Below are positions 29,479 to 37,954 of a stretch of 64,000 nt of DNA, one piece after another. Location of the stretch: contig NZ_CAJGBN010000034.1 in NCBI RefSeq assembly GCF_904426505.1, positions 338,684 to 402,683 on the forward strand. Direction: 5' to 3'. The translations under genes were made by a program, and so were the position numbers. The notes under the pieces are model-generated. The model searched no databases. It was not told the DNA's origin and saw only the letters and a program-made list of their open reading frames with translations. Origin of the DNA: Rubrivivax sp. A210 (lineage in GTDB: Bacteria > Pseudomonadota > Gammaproteobacteria > Burkholderiales > Burkholderiaceae_C). Within the stretch, counting starts at the first letter, position 1. The number at the start of each line of letters is the position of its first letter.

Positions 29479-31154
29479 GGGCGTTGCGGGGCGCGTGCGG
29501 TGGCACGCTCATAGACGAGCGTGACCTCGGCGCGGTCGGTCGGGCGCTTGACCTCAGCGACTTGCTGCCAGCCCGCGGGCGGCGATGGCAGCGGCCGTCC
29601 GCGCGCCACGCGCAACAGCACGTTGCAAGGGCCGGCGGCGGCGTCGGGGCTGGCGTCCACCCGCCAGCGGCCGAAGTGCTCGAGCGCCGCCACCGTGGCC
29701 ATGGCCAGGCCAGGGGCGGCGATGCAGGCACCGGCCGGCACATGGGGCGTCAGCCGTGCCACGAAGGGCCGCGGGCTGCGCCAGTAGTCCAGCAGCGGCA
29801 GCCACAGCGTCATCAGCAGCAGCCAGCACAGCGCCACGCCGCCGGCCGGCAGCACCAGACTTTTCCACAGTGCCTCGCGATGGCGGCCGGTGCGCCAGCG
29901 CACCAGCCAGATCCAGGCCGCCGTCCCGGCCAGCGCCAGCAGCAGCTCCAGCGCCGAGAAGGGCTGGACGAAGCCGGGCGCAAGGCGGCCGACGTTGATG
30001 GCCGGCTGCGCCGGCAGGCCGGTCTGCATCGAGGTGTAGATGACCCAGATGGTGATGGCGCACAGGCTGAAGAAGCACATCGAGAACCAGTCGATGGCCG
30101 CCGACGTGCCGCGCTTGAGCGTGGGCAGGGCGAAGGCGGCGAGCACGGCCCAGCCAGGCAGCGAGAGCATCAGCGCGCGGTCGTTGCCCGCCATCGCCAG
30201 ATTGGCCAGGCTGCCGGCGCCGGCCACCACCAGCGGCACCGAGAGATGGCGGAACGAGAGCTGGCGCCGCCAGCGCCACAGTGTCCACAGCGCCATCGGC
30301 AGCGACGGCCACAGGAACCACAGCCACTGCCGGGCGATGCCGGCGCCGGCGTCGCCCGACCAGGCAGTGACGCGCCAGCGCCAGGTACCCAGCCACCAGG
30401 CCAGGGCCACGGCCGCCACCGTGCCGCCCAGCACCCAGGTGGCAAAGGCGCGCACCTGGGCATAGCGCGAGGCGCGGCAAACCGCGGCGCCGGCCAGGCC
30501 GGCGGCGAGCGCGATGGCCGGCGCGCCGCTGCCGGCCAGCAAGGGCAGGGCGGCGGCAGCGGCCAGGCGGGCGCGCCAGGTCTGGCTGGGCGCGGCGGCC
30601 AGGCCGTAGAGCAGCAGGCTGATGGCGCACAGCTGCGCCAGCTCGGGCGTGGTCTCGTGGCCCAGCTGCAGCAGGCCCAGCGTGGCCATCAGGGCCAGCA
30701 CGGCGCCGTCGGCGATCGCGCGTGCATAGTCCACCGGCTGGGCCTCGCCGCCGAAGGCGAAGGGCACGGGTTGGGCGGCTTCGGTGCGCGCGAGGTGGAA
30801 GGTGGTGTACCAGACCAGGGCCAGCGTCAGCGCCAGCAGGGCCACGAAGGGCAGCCGTGCCGCCAGTTCGGGGGCCATCCAGGGCGAGCCGGCGGCGATG
30901 AAGACGGCGCCCAGCCAGTGCGGCAGCAGCGCACTGTCGGCCGGCATGCCTCCCAGCGTGGGCGCCAGCCAGTCGGTGCGGCCCTGGGCGATGGCCACCA
31001 TCTGGCCGAATGCGGCGAGGTCGGCATTGCGCCAGGGGTCGCGGCCGAAGAGGCCCGGCAGCAGGTAGGCGGCGCACAGCAGCAGCAACGGCACGCGCGG
31101 CAGGCGGCGGGCGCTGCGTGCGGTGACGAGGGCGGGTTTGGGTGGCTTGCTCAC
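29475..31154 (-). CDS. Polytopic membrane protein, ArnT/PMT-like GT-C glycosyltransferase family
   Basis: The 559-residue protein has about 11-12 hydrophobic helices. The first periplasmic loop, GRDPWRNADLAAFGQMVA followed by ADSALLPHWLGAV, resembles the acidic loop of GT-C enzymes such as ArnT, which transfer sugars from lipid carriers onto periplasmic acceptors. The end is a soluble periplasmic domain of about 100 residues. The start is GTG at 31154, just upstream of rpmE2's terminator. It shares only a four-base overlap with the convergent phoR end. Substrate and acceptor are unknown, and the family assignment rests on loop and topology likeness only. Confidence 0.65.
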   Translation of the reverse strand: MSKPPKPALVTARSARRLPRVPLLLLCAAYLLPGLFGRDPWRNADLAAFGQMVAIAQGRTDWLAPTLGGMPADSALLPHWLGAVFIAAGSPWMAPELAARLPFVALLALTLALVWYTTFHLARTEAAQPVPFAFGGEAQPVDYARAIADGAVLALMATLGLLQLGHETTPELAQLCAISLLLYGLAAAPSQTWRARLAAAAALPLLAGSGAPAIALAAGLAGAAVCRASRYAQVRAFATWVLGGTVAAVALAWWLGTWRWRVTAWSGDAGAGIARQWLWFLWPSLPMALWTLWRWRRQLSFRHLSVPLVVAGAGSLANLAMAGNDRALMLSLPGWAVLAAFALPTLKRGTSAAIDWFSMCFFSLCAITIWVIYTSMQTGLPAQPAINVGRLAPGFVQPFSALELLLALAGTAAWIWLVRWRTGRHREALWKSLVLPAGGVALCWLLLMTLWLPLLDYWRSPRPFVARLTPHVPAGACIAAPGLAMATVAALEHFGRWRVDASPDAAAGPCNVLLRVARGRPLPSPPAGWQQVAEVKRPTDRAEVTLVYERATARAPQRP

Positions 31155-31182
31155 GCGTCGATGATGCCGCAGGGCAGGAACG

Positions 31183-31206
31183 AAAAAGGCAGCCGAAGCT
31201 GCCTTT
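31183..31206 (-). terminator. Rho-independent terminator of rpmE2
   Basis: On the minus strand a perfect 9-bp stem AAAGGCAGC/GCTGCCTTT closes a TTCG tetraloop and runs into TTTTT (with the stem's last Ts). This is the clearest intrinsic terminator in the window. Confidence 0.85.
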
Positions 31207-31232
31207 GTCGGGGTTCGGTACGCCTGCCTGGA

Positions 31233-31493
31233 TTACTTCTTGAGGCCGACGCGGGCGAACTTGTTGCGGAACTTCTCGACGCGGCCGCCCAGGTTGTCCA
31301 CGCTCTTCTGCGTGCCGGTGTAGAACGGGTGCGTCTCGCTGGTGGTTTCCAGCTTGATCAGCGGCAGTTCACGGCCGTCCTCGAGCTTGATCGACTCCTT
31401 CGTGGTGGCGCAGGAGCGCGTCACGAACTTGAAGCCGTTGGACAGGTCCTGGAAGCAGACCTCGCGATAACTGGGATGGATGCCGTTCTTCAT
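31233..31493 (-). CDS. rpmE2: 50S ribosomal protein L31 type B
   Basis: L31 joins the 50S subunit at the inter-subunit bridge. The 86-residue product is the type B (RpmE2/YkgM) form: it opens MKNGIHPSYREVCFQDL and has the TKESIKLEDGRELPLIKLE insert. It lacks the CxxC zinc knuckle of type A, so it should work without zinc. GAGG precedes the ATG. It lies between rho and its own terminator, and 98 bases separate it from rho. Confidence 0.96.
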   Translation of the reverse strand: MKNGIHPSYREVCFQDLSNGFKFVTRSCATTKESIKLEDGRELPLIKLETTSETHPFYTGTQKSVDNLGGRVEKFRNKFARVGLKK

Positions 31494-31591
31494 GCAAAAG
31501 CCTCTGCGGGGTTGGGAGCCACGCCGCCCGTCTAAAACGCGGGCGAGCGCACTTTCCTGGTTGGAGGAAACCCGGAATTCTATACCGACGA

Positions 31592-32854
31592 TCAGCCGCC
31601 GCGGCGCATCATGTCGAAGAAGTCGAAGTTGTTCTTGGTGGCCTTCATCTTCTCGAGGATGAACTCCATCGCCTCGATCTCGTCCATCGGGTACAGCAGC
31701 TTGCGCAGGATCCAGCTCTTTTGCAGGATTTCCGGCTTCAGCAGCAGCTCTTCGCGCCGTGTGCCGCTCTTGTTGATCAGGATGGACGGGTAGACGCGCT
31801 TCTCGGCCATGCGGCGGTCGAGGTGGATCTCGCAGTTGCCCGTGCCCTTGAACTCTTCGTAGATCACCTCGTCCATCTTGGAGCCGGTGTCCACCAGCGC
31901 GGTGCCGATGATGGTCAGCGTGCCGCCTTCCTCGGTGTTGCGCGCGGCGCCGAAGAAGCGCTTGGGCCGCTGCAGCGCGTTGGCATCGACGCCGCCCGAC
32001 AGCACCTTGCCGCTGGAGGGCAGCACGTTGTTGTAGGCGCGTGCCAGGCGGGTGATGCTGTCGAGCAGGATGACCACGTCCTTCTTCAACTCGACCAGGC
32101 GCTTGGCGCGCTCGATCACCATCTCGGCCACCTGAACGTGGCGCGCGGCGGGTTCGTCGAAGGTGGAACTGATGACCTCGCCGCGCACGGTGCGCAGCAT
32201 CTCGGTCACTTCCTCGGGCCGCTCGTCGACCAGCAGCACGATGAGGTGGATCTCGGGGTGGTTGGCCACCAGCGCGTGGGCGATGTGCTGCATCATCACC
32301 GTCTTGCCGGTCTTGGGCTGGGCCACCAGCAGCGCGCGCTGGCCTTTGCCGATGGGCGCGATGAGATCGATGATGCGGCTGGTGATGTTCTCTTCGGCCT
32401 TGACATCGCGTTCGAGCCTGAACTGTTCCTTCGGGAACAGCGCGGTCAGGTTCTCGAACATGATCTTGTGCTTGCTCTCCTCGGGCGTGAGGCCGTTCAC
32501 ACGGTCGACCTTGACCAGCGCGAAGTAGCGCTCGCCGTCCTTGGGCACGCGCACCTCGCCCTCGACCATGTCGCCGGTGTGCAGGTTGAAGCGGCGGATC
32601 TGGCTCGGGCTGAGGTAGATGTCGTCCGTGGACGCCATGTAGCTGGCCTCGATGCTGCGCAGGAAGCCGAAGCCATCGGGCAGCACCTCGAGCACGCCGT
32701 CGCCGAAGACCTGTTCGCCGGCCTTGGCGCGCTTCTTCATGATCGCGAACATCAGCTCCTGCTTGCGCAGGCGGGCGACGTTCTCGATCTCCAGCGCCTC
32801 GCCCATCGTGATGAGCGCCGCGATGGGCAGGGCCTTGAGTTCAGACAGATGCAT
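31592..32854 (-). CDS. rho: Transcription termination factor Rho
   Basis: Rho is a hexameric RNA helicase that ends transcription at untranslated C-rich RNA. The 420-residue length is standard. The N-terminal domain (MHLSELKALPIAALITMGEAL) is followed by the cold-shock-like RNA-binding fold (about 50-120, DGFGFLRS). The ATPase core has Walker A AQPKTGKTVMM, Walker B DVVILLDSITRLARAYN, the Q-loop region SSGKVLSGGVDANAL and the R-loop GTGNCEIHLDRRMAEKRVYP. Its 204-base leader contains two similar hairpins, which may serve autoregulation. trxA lies upstream on the same strand, the conserved trxA-rho order. Confidence 0.98.
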   Translation of the reverse strand: MHLSELKALPIAALITMGEALEIENVARLRKQELMFAIMKKRAKAGEQVFGDGVLEVLPDGFGFLRSIEASYMASTDDIYLSPSQIRRFNLHTGDMVEGEVRVPKDGERYFALVKVDRVNGLTPEESKHKIMFENLTALFPKEQFRLERDVKAEENITSRIIDLIAPIGKGQRALLVAQPKTGKTVMMQHIAHALVANHPEIHLIVLLVDERPEEVTEMLRTVRGEVISSTFDEPAARHVQVAEMVIERAKRLVELKKDVVILLDSITRLARAYNNVLPSSGKVLSGGVDANALQRPKRFFGAARNTEEGGTLTIIGTALVDTGSKMDEVIYEEFKGTGNCEIHLDRRMAEKRVYPSILINKSGTRREELLLKPEILQKSWILRKLLYPMDEIEAMEFILEKMKATKNNFDFFDMMRRGG

Positions 32855-32903
32855 GGGGGCACCCTGGTGCAGATGCTAAGCGGCTCGCGCGCCGCAAGGC
32901 GCG

Positions 32904-32997
32904 GGCCTGTCGGGGACGACAGGCGGGCCGCTGGTGGAGGGTCGCCGGATCCACGAGGTTTGCCGTCAGGAGCCGGCCTGTTCGTGACAGGCGGGCG
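32904..32997 (-). repeat. Two-copy hairpin repeat in the rho leader
   Basis: GCCTGT...GACAGGCGGGC occurs at about 32905-32928 and GCCTGT...ACAGGCGGGC at about 32976-32996. Each can fold as a CCTGT(C)/(G)ACAGG hairpin with a 5-6 base loop. Either left arm can pair with either right arm, so alternative structures are possible. Confidence 0.5.
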
Positions 32998-33022
32998 AGG
33001 GCGGAGCGTGGTGGCGGGTCAG

Positions 33023-33049
33023 ACGGCGGGCGCTCTTGGCGCCCGCCGT
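33023..33049 (-). terminator. Terminator-like hairpin after trxA
   Basis: A perfect 11-bp GC-rich stem, arms 33023-33033 and 33039-33049 with a 5-base loop, begins 10 bases past the trxA stop. The T tract is poor, so termination may be partial and let transcription reach rho. Confidence 0.55.
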
Positions 33050-33058
33050 TGACGGAGA

Positions 33059-33388
33059 TTATAGATGACCGTCAAGGAAGGCCGTGAGCTGTGCCTTGGA
33101 CAGCGCGCCAACTTTGGTGGCGGCCAGTTCGCCACCCTTGAACAGCATCAGCGTCGGGATGCCGCGGATGCCGAATTTCTCGGGAACGGCGCGGTTCTCG
33201 TCGACGTTCATCTTGGCGATCTGCAGGCGCCCGTCGTAGCTCTTGGCCACTTCGTCGAGGATGGGGGCAATCATCTTGCAGGGTCCGCACCATTCGGCCC
33301 AGTAGTCCACCAGCACCGGTTTGTCGGCCTGCAGGACATCGCTGCCGAACGAATCGTCGGTGACGTGCTTGATCAATTCGCTGCTCAT
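33059..33388 (-). CDS. trxA: Thioredoxin
   Basis: Thioredoxin reduces protein disulfides in the cytoplasm. The 109-residue protein has the redox site WCGPC with cysteines at about 34 and 37, the cis-proline in RGIPTLMLF and the KVGALSK segment. The ATG at 33388 gives the family start MSSELIKHVTD and is preceded by GAGAAAG; the open frame upstream adds 35 unconserved residues. rho follows on the same strand. Confidence 0.97.
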   Translation of the reverse strand: MSSELIKHVTDDSFGSDVLQADKPVLVDYWAEWCGPCKMIAPILDEVAKSYDGRLQIAKMNVDENRAVPEKFGIRGIPTLMLFKGGELAATKVGALSKAQLTAFLDGHL

Positions 33389-33604
33389 TGCTTTCTCTCC
33401 ACGTGCCGGACTGCACGGCCTTTGCGTTAGGCTCACAGATTCTGACACAAAGGCCTTATTCGGCAGCCCTTGGCGGGCCCACCTTGCCACCATGGCCGTG
33501 ATAGCGCAAATTGACTTGACGCCACCGGCCGCGCGAAAACTGCTCGTTCATTTGCCCGCTGTTCCAGGCACCGCGCCGGCAGCGCTAGGGTGCAATCCTC
33601 AGAC

Positions 33605-35425
33605 ATGAGTGCCATCGGTTCCGGCGCCGCCGCGTCCCCGCCTGCCAGCCCCGTGCGATGGTTCGGGCGTCGCCAACTGCTGCGCCTGCTCGGGAAGAGC
33701 GACCGCAGCATGTGCTGGCTGGTGATCGAGCCCCGCTCGGGCCAGGAACTCATGCTGGTGTTGCCGCGCGTGCAGCCGGCCGGTGCCGAAGGGCTTGAGC
33801 GCTGGCAGCAGGCGGTGCGCAAGGCCTCGCGCCTGAACCATCCCAACCTGGCCGCGGTGATCGAGGTCGGTGTGCAGGACGGCTGGCCCTTCGCCGCCTA
33901 CGACCCGCTGGGCGAGGCCACCCTCGCCGACCACATCACCAAAGAGGGCCTGGCGGGCGCCGAGGTCGCGGCGTTGGGCCTGCAACTGATGCAGGGCCTG
34001 GCCTTCGCCCACGATGCGGGCGCCGCCCACCACGATATCCAGCCCTTTCTGGCGCTGGTGGGAGAGGGCGGCGGGCTGCGCCTGGTGGGTCTGGGTGTCG
34101 CCTCCGAGGCGGCGGCCTCCGAACCGTTGTCCGGCTTGGTAGCGGCCGAGCCGGGCGCGCGGCGCGAACAGCGCGACGCCGCCCAGCGCGACGTGCTGGC
34201 CGCCGGCGTGCTGCTGCACATGATGATCACCGGCCAGGGCGCCATCGAGGAGCGCGATGTCGCCCGCGTCGTCCTGCGCCTGCCGCCGCTGGGGCGCGAG
34301 ATCGTGCGCCTGCCCTGGACCACGGCGCGGCCAGTGGCCGAGCCGCTGCGCGCCATCGTCAACCGGGCGACTGACCGCCAGGAACGTCAGCGTTATCACA
34401 GTGCGCGCACACTGGCTTCCGCCCTTGAAGGCTGGCTGCAGACCGAGACCGGCGGCGCCGGTGCGCTGGCCCTGCTGGCCGAACGTCTGCGCAACGCGGG
34501 CGTGCTGCCGGCCACGGCGGGTGGAGCGCGGCGGGTGGCGCGCCTGGTCGCGATGGAGCGCGAGCGCACCAACGAGCTCGCCGAGGTGGTGCTGGAAGAT
34601 CTGGCGCTGTCCTTCGAGATGCTGCGCCTGGTCAATTCGGCCCAGGTGCGCGGCGCCCAGGTCTCGGGCAGCGGGCCGGTGTTGACGGTGCGCCGCGCCA
34701 TCGCGATGCTGGGCCTGGAAGGCGTGCGGCGCGCCGCGACCGCGCTGCGTGACTGGCCGGGGCCGCTGTCGGACGTGGGCGCGGCCGACCTGCAGCGCCA
34801 GCTTGATCGCGTCAAGCGTGCCGGTCGCCTGGCCTTGGCGCTGCGTCCGGCCGGTTATGACAGCGAGGTTGTCTACCTCGTCACCCTGTTGCAGAACCTG
34901 GGCCGGCTGGTCGTGCATTACCACTTCCCGGACGAGGCGCAGCAGATCCACCGCCTGATGCTGCCGGCACCGGCCACGCGCGAGGGCGAGGCCGAGGAAC
35001 CCGGCATGAGCGAGCAGGGCGCTGCCTATGCCGTGCTGGGCATTGACATCGAATCCCTGGGCTCCGCCGTGGCCCGCCACTGGGGGCTGGACGACGCGGT
35101 GCTGGCCCTCATCCGCCGCCTGCCGCCCACGACCCCGGTACACACGCCCGAGAGCGACGACGAGACGCTGCGCCTGGTGGCCAGCTGCGCCAACGAGACC
35201 ATGGATGCCATGTCCCTGGCGCCGCACCGGGTGGCGACAGCGATGCAGCGCGTGGCGCAACGCTATGGCCGCGCGCTCGAGATCGGCCTGCGCGACCTGC
35301 AGGCGGCCCTGGCCGGCAAGCCGCCCGACCACATCGCTCCCACCGAGCAGGCGCCGTTGGATGAAGCACCCCAGGCGCCGGCGCCTGTCGCCGCACTGCG
35401 GCGCCCGGCCGGATCGCCGCCGTGA
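33605..35425 (+). CDS. Pseudokinase-HDOD domain protein
   Basis: The 606-residue protein has an N-terminal region (about 20-260) with the fold signature of a Ser/Thr kinase but without its chemistry. The VAIK lysine is absent (LMLVLPRVQP). The catalytic HRDLKPxN reads HHDIQPFLA, with the aspartate at about 144 kept and the arginine, lysine and asparagine lost. The DFG motif is replaced by VGLG. Residues about 290-520 form an HDOD domain, a catalytically dead HD fold used in signalling. The next gene overlaps its stop by four bases (GTGA) and encodes a protein of the same plan with an intact kinase. The two were probably formed by duplication and act together. The start ATG at 33605 follows TGCAAT by 8 bases with no Shine-Dalgarno. 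Confidence 0.8.
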   Translation: MSAIGSGAAASPPASPVRWFGRRQLLRLLGKSDRSMCWLVIEPRSGQELMLVLPRVQPAGAEGLERWQQAVRKASRLNHPNLAAVIEVGVQDGWPFAAYDPLGEATLADHITKEGLAGAEVAALGLQLMQGLAFAHDAGAAHHDIQPFLALVGEGGGLRLVGLGVASEAAASEPLSGLVAAEPGARREQRDAAQRDVLAAGVLLHMMITGQGAIEERDVARVVLRLPPLGREIVRLPWTTARPVAEPLRAIVNRATDRQERQRYHSARTLASALEGWLQTETGGAGALALLAERLRNAGVLPATAGGARRVARLVAMERERTNELAEVVLEDLALSFEMLRLVNSAQVRGAQVSGSGPVLTVRRAIAMLGLEGVRRAATALRDWPGPLSDVGAADLQRQLDRVKRAGRLALALRPAGYDSEVVYLVTLLQNLGRLVVHYHFPDEAQQIHRLMLPAPATREGEAEEPGMSEQGAAYAVLGIDIESLGSAVARHWGLDDAVLALIRRLPPTTPVHTPESDDETLRLVASCANETMDAMSLAPHRVATAMQRVAQRYGRALEIGLRDLQAALAGKPPDHIAPTEQAPLDEAPQAPAPVAALRRPAGSPP

Positions 35426-37767
35426 CCATGCCCGCCAGCGCGACGCGCCGGCTGGGCCGCTTCGAGCTGCTGCGTGAGCTTGGCCGCGGCGCGCAGGCCA
35501 CGGTCTGGCTGGCGCATGACCCGCGCCTGGAGCGCGAAGTTGCGCTCAAGCTGCTCAATCCGGGCGCCGATGCCGACGCCGTGAGCCAGTGGCTGGACGA
35601 GGCGCGTGCCGTGAGCCGCCTCAACCACCCCAACATCGTGCCGGTCTTCGAGGCTGACGAGCACGAAGGCCAGCCCTATCTGGTGTTCGAGTATGTCGAG
35701 GGCCCGACGCTGTCCGAGGCCCGCCGCAGCCGCCCGGCGATGCCGGCCAAGGAGGCCGTGGCGCTGCTGCTGGGCGTGCTGGACGCTCTCTCTGTGGCCC
35801 ACGACCACGGCATCGTCCACCGCGATCTCAAGCCCTCCAACATCCTTCTCGGGCGCGACGGCCGAGCGCGTGTGATGGACTTCGGCATCGCCGCGCGCAC
35901 CGACCGCACCGACGGCCGCATCGTCGGCTCGCCCGGCTACATCTCGCCCGAGGCGGCGCGCGGCCAGGCGCCGCTGCCGGCCATGGACGTCTTCTCGGCC
36001 GGTGTGCTGCTGGGCGAACTGCTGGCCGGTACACCGCTGATGCAGGAGCACGACCCGTACCGTGCCGTGCAGCGCGTGCAGACCGAGGACATGGTGCTGC
36101 CGGCCCACGCCAAGGTCGACCAGGTGCTGCGCGGCATCGTGCAGCGCGCACTGGCGCGCGACGCCGCCGCCCGCTACGACAGCGCGCGCAGCATGCACCG
36201 GGCGCTCTCGGCGTGGCTCAACCCTGAGCAGGGCGCCCTGCCCGACGCCGGCAACAACGACGCCACGCTGCAGTTCCTGCTGCGCCGCATGCGCCACAAG
36301 ACCGACTTCCCGGCGCTTTCGGCCTCGGTGTTGCGCATCCAGCGCATCGCCTCGTCCGACCGCGAGAGCCTGCGCACGCTGACCGACGAGATCCTGCGCG
36401 ATGTGGCACTCACCAACAAGCTGCTGCGCATGGTCAACACGGTTCACTTCACCGCGGCGGCCGGCGGCGGCGTGAGCACGGTATCGCGCGCCGTGGCCCT
36501 GGTGGGTTTTGCCGGCATCCGCAACATGGCGCTGTCGGTGCTGCTGCTCGAGCACATGAGCGACAAGGCCCATGTCGCGGTACTCAAGGAAGAGTTCCTG
36601 CGCGCGCTGATGGCCGGCATGCTGGCCGACACGCTGTCGCCGATCCAGCGCGAGGGCGAGGAGGCGTTTCTCGGCGCGATGTTCCAGAACCTCGGGCGCC
36701 TTCTCACCGAGTACTACTTTCCCGAGGAGGCGGTGCAGATCCGCACCCACCTGGGCGATCACACGCCAGGCCATTTCGAGCGCGAAGCGGCTGCGCGCCG
36801 CGTGCTCGGCCTGGGCTTCGAAGATCTGGGCAGCGGTGTCGCCAAGGCCTGGGGCCTGCCCGACAGCCTGCAGCAGGCGCTGCGCGCGCCCCAGGGCGAG
36901 ATTCCGTCGCGGCCGCTGGGCCGCGGGCCCGACCAGGCCGTCGAGCGCCTGCGCTGGCTGGGCCGCGGCGCCAATGCGGTGGCCGATGTGCTGCTGGCGC
37001 ATGACGGAGAAGAGCAGGGCAAGCAACTGGCGCTGGTGGCCGACCAGTACGCGCCGCTGTTCGGCGTCAATGCGCGAGAGATCGTCGGCGCCGCCCACAC
37101 ATCGCGCCAGGAGCTCTCGCAGCTGGCCCAGGCCATGGGCTTGAACGTGGCGCGCCACGCGCCGGCGCGGCGGCTGATCGCCGAAACCAGCGCCGGCCTT
37201 GACCTGTCGATGGCCAAGACCCTGATCCTGCCGTCGGGGCAGTCCGGCGGCGCCCAGCACCGGCTGAACCATGCGCTGGACGAGGTGCGCGGTGCCATCG
37301 CCGGCCAGCGCCTGAGCCTCAACGAGGTGCTCAAGCTGGTGCTCGATGGCATGCTGCACGCGCTCGACCTGCATCGCGTGGTCTTCTGCATGCGTGAGCC
37401 GCGCGGCGGCCGCCTGCTCGGCCGCGTCGGCGTGGGTGCCGACGCGATGGAGCTGAGCGCCGCCTTCCGCATCGAGCCCGAGGCCGCGGGCGAGGGCGAT
37501 CTCTTTGCGGCACTGTGTACCCGCGGCGCCGACCTGCTCATCAGCGACGCCGCCGCCGTGGCCGGCAAGCTGCCGCTGTGGTACCGCGAGCGCGTCAATG
37601 CGCCGACTTTCCTGCTGATGCCGCTGATGATCAGGCGCGTGCCCATCGGCCTCATCTACGCCGACAAGCTGCATGCCGGCAGCCTGGTGCTGGGTGACGC
37701 CGAATTGACACTGCTGCGCTCATTGCGCGACCAGGTGGCGGCAGCCTTCGCGCGGGCGACGGCCTGA
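35422..37767 (+). CDS. Serine/threonine protein kinase with HDOD and GAF-like domains
   Basis: The 781-residue protein has an N-terminal Hanks-type kinase (about 12-270). It has the glycine loop LGRGAQATVW, ATP lysine K43 in VALKLL, catalytic loop HRDLKPSN with the aspartate at about 135, DFG with the aspartate at about 153, and SPGYISPEAARG as the P+1 region. An HDOD domain covers about 275-480. The last 200 residues look like a GAF domain (LSLNEVLKLVLDGMLHALDLHRVVF to LLRSLRDQVAAAFARA). No transmembrane segment is seen, so it is cytoplasmic. The start overlaps the upstream pseudokinase stop; an ATG at 35428 is the alternative. Target and signal are unknown. Confidence 0.85.
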   Translation: MTMPASATRRLGRFELLRELGRGAQATVWLAHDPRLEREVALKLLNPGADADAVSQWLDEARAVSRLNHPNIVPVFEADEHEGQPYLVFEYVEGPTLSEARRSRPAMPAKEAVALLLGVLDALSVAHDHGIVHRDLKPSNILLGRDGRARVMDFGIAARTDRTDGRIVGSPGYISPEAARGQAPLPAMDVFSAGVLLGELLAGTPLMQEHDPYRAVQRVQTEDMVLPAHAKVDQVLRGIVQRALARDAAARYDSARSMHRALSAWLNPEQGALPDAGNNDATLQFLLRRMRHKTDFPALSASVLRIQRIASSDRESLRTLTDEILRDVALTNKLLRMVNTVHFTAAAGGGVSTVSRAVALVGFAGIRNMALSVLLLEHMSDKAHVAVLKEEFLRALMAGMLADTLSPIQREGEEAFLGAMFQNLGRLLTEYYFPEEAVQIRTHLGDHTPGHFEREAAARRVLGLGFEDLGSGVAKAWGLPDSLQQALRAPQGEIPSRPLGRGPDQAVERLRWLGRGANAVADVLLAHDGEEQGKQLALVADQYAPLFGVNAREIVGAAHTSRQELSQLAQAMGLNVARHAPARRLIAETSAGLDLSMAKTLILPSGQSGGAQHRLNHALDEVRGAIAGQRLSLNEVLKLVLDGMLHALDLHRVVFCMREPRGGRLLGRVGVGADAMELSAAFRIEPEAAGEGDLFAALCTRGADLLISDAAAVAGKLPLWYRERVNAPTFLLMPLMIRRVPIGLIYADKLHAGSLVLGDAELTLLRSLRDQVAAAFARATA

Positions 37768-37824
37768 CGCCGGCGCCGAGGGCGCGGCCCGGGAGAGGGC
37801 GAGGACGGGCGAGGCGGAGAGGGT

Positions 37825-37919
37825 GACGAGCCTTACCCCCGGCACTGGTTGCAACGCTAAGGGCTGCTTGGTTCCCCACCTGACCCGGTTGGGCGCGCTT
37901 CCATGCGGGGAGGCCCGTC
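37825..37919 (-). ncRNA. ffs: 4.5S RNA, signal recognition particle RNA (small bacterial type)
   Basis: On the minus strand the apical domain is unmistakable: GGGTCAGGTGGGGAACCAAG followed by CAGCCC. This corresponds to the conserved GGTCAGG...GGAA...AGCAGCC core bound by Ffh. The ends GACGGGCCTCCCC (from 37919) and GGGGGTAAGGCTCGTC (to 37825) pair to close a single rod of about 95 nucleotides, as expected for the small SRP RNA. A -10 element TACAAT (37932-37927) places the start at about 37919. No protein reading is needed here; the span lies between the HDOD gene and the purM-like gene. Confidence 0.9.
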
Positions 37920-37926
37920 GCGTTCG

Positions 37927-37932
37927 ATTGTA
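37927..37932 (-). promoter_or_regulatory. -10 element of the SRP RNA gene
   Basis: TACAAT on the minus strand ends 7 bases before the predicted 5' end of the RNA. The -35 region must overlap the 3' end of the purM-like gene; the best candidate, CTGAAG at 37958-37953, is 20 bases away, longer than ideal. Confidence 0.5.
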
Positions 37933-37954
37933 GGCGAGGCGGCCCTGCCCGGCT

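Noticed and set aside
33417..33455. GGCCTTTG/CAAAGGCC inverted repeat upstream of trxA as a terminator
   Set aside because: The loop of 23 bases is too large for an intrinsic terminator and it lies in a divergent promoter gap; possibly a binding site, but unsupported.
37790..37930. Riboswitch ahead of the HDOD or purM-like genes
   Set aside because: The conserved core and paired ends fit SRP RNA, and the element lies downstream of both genes, not in a leader.
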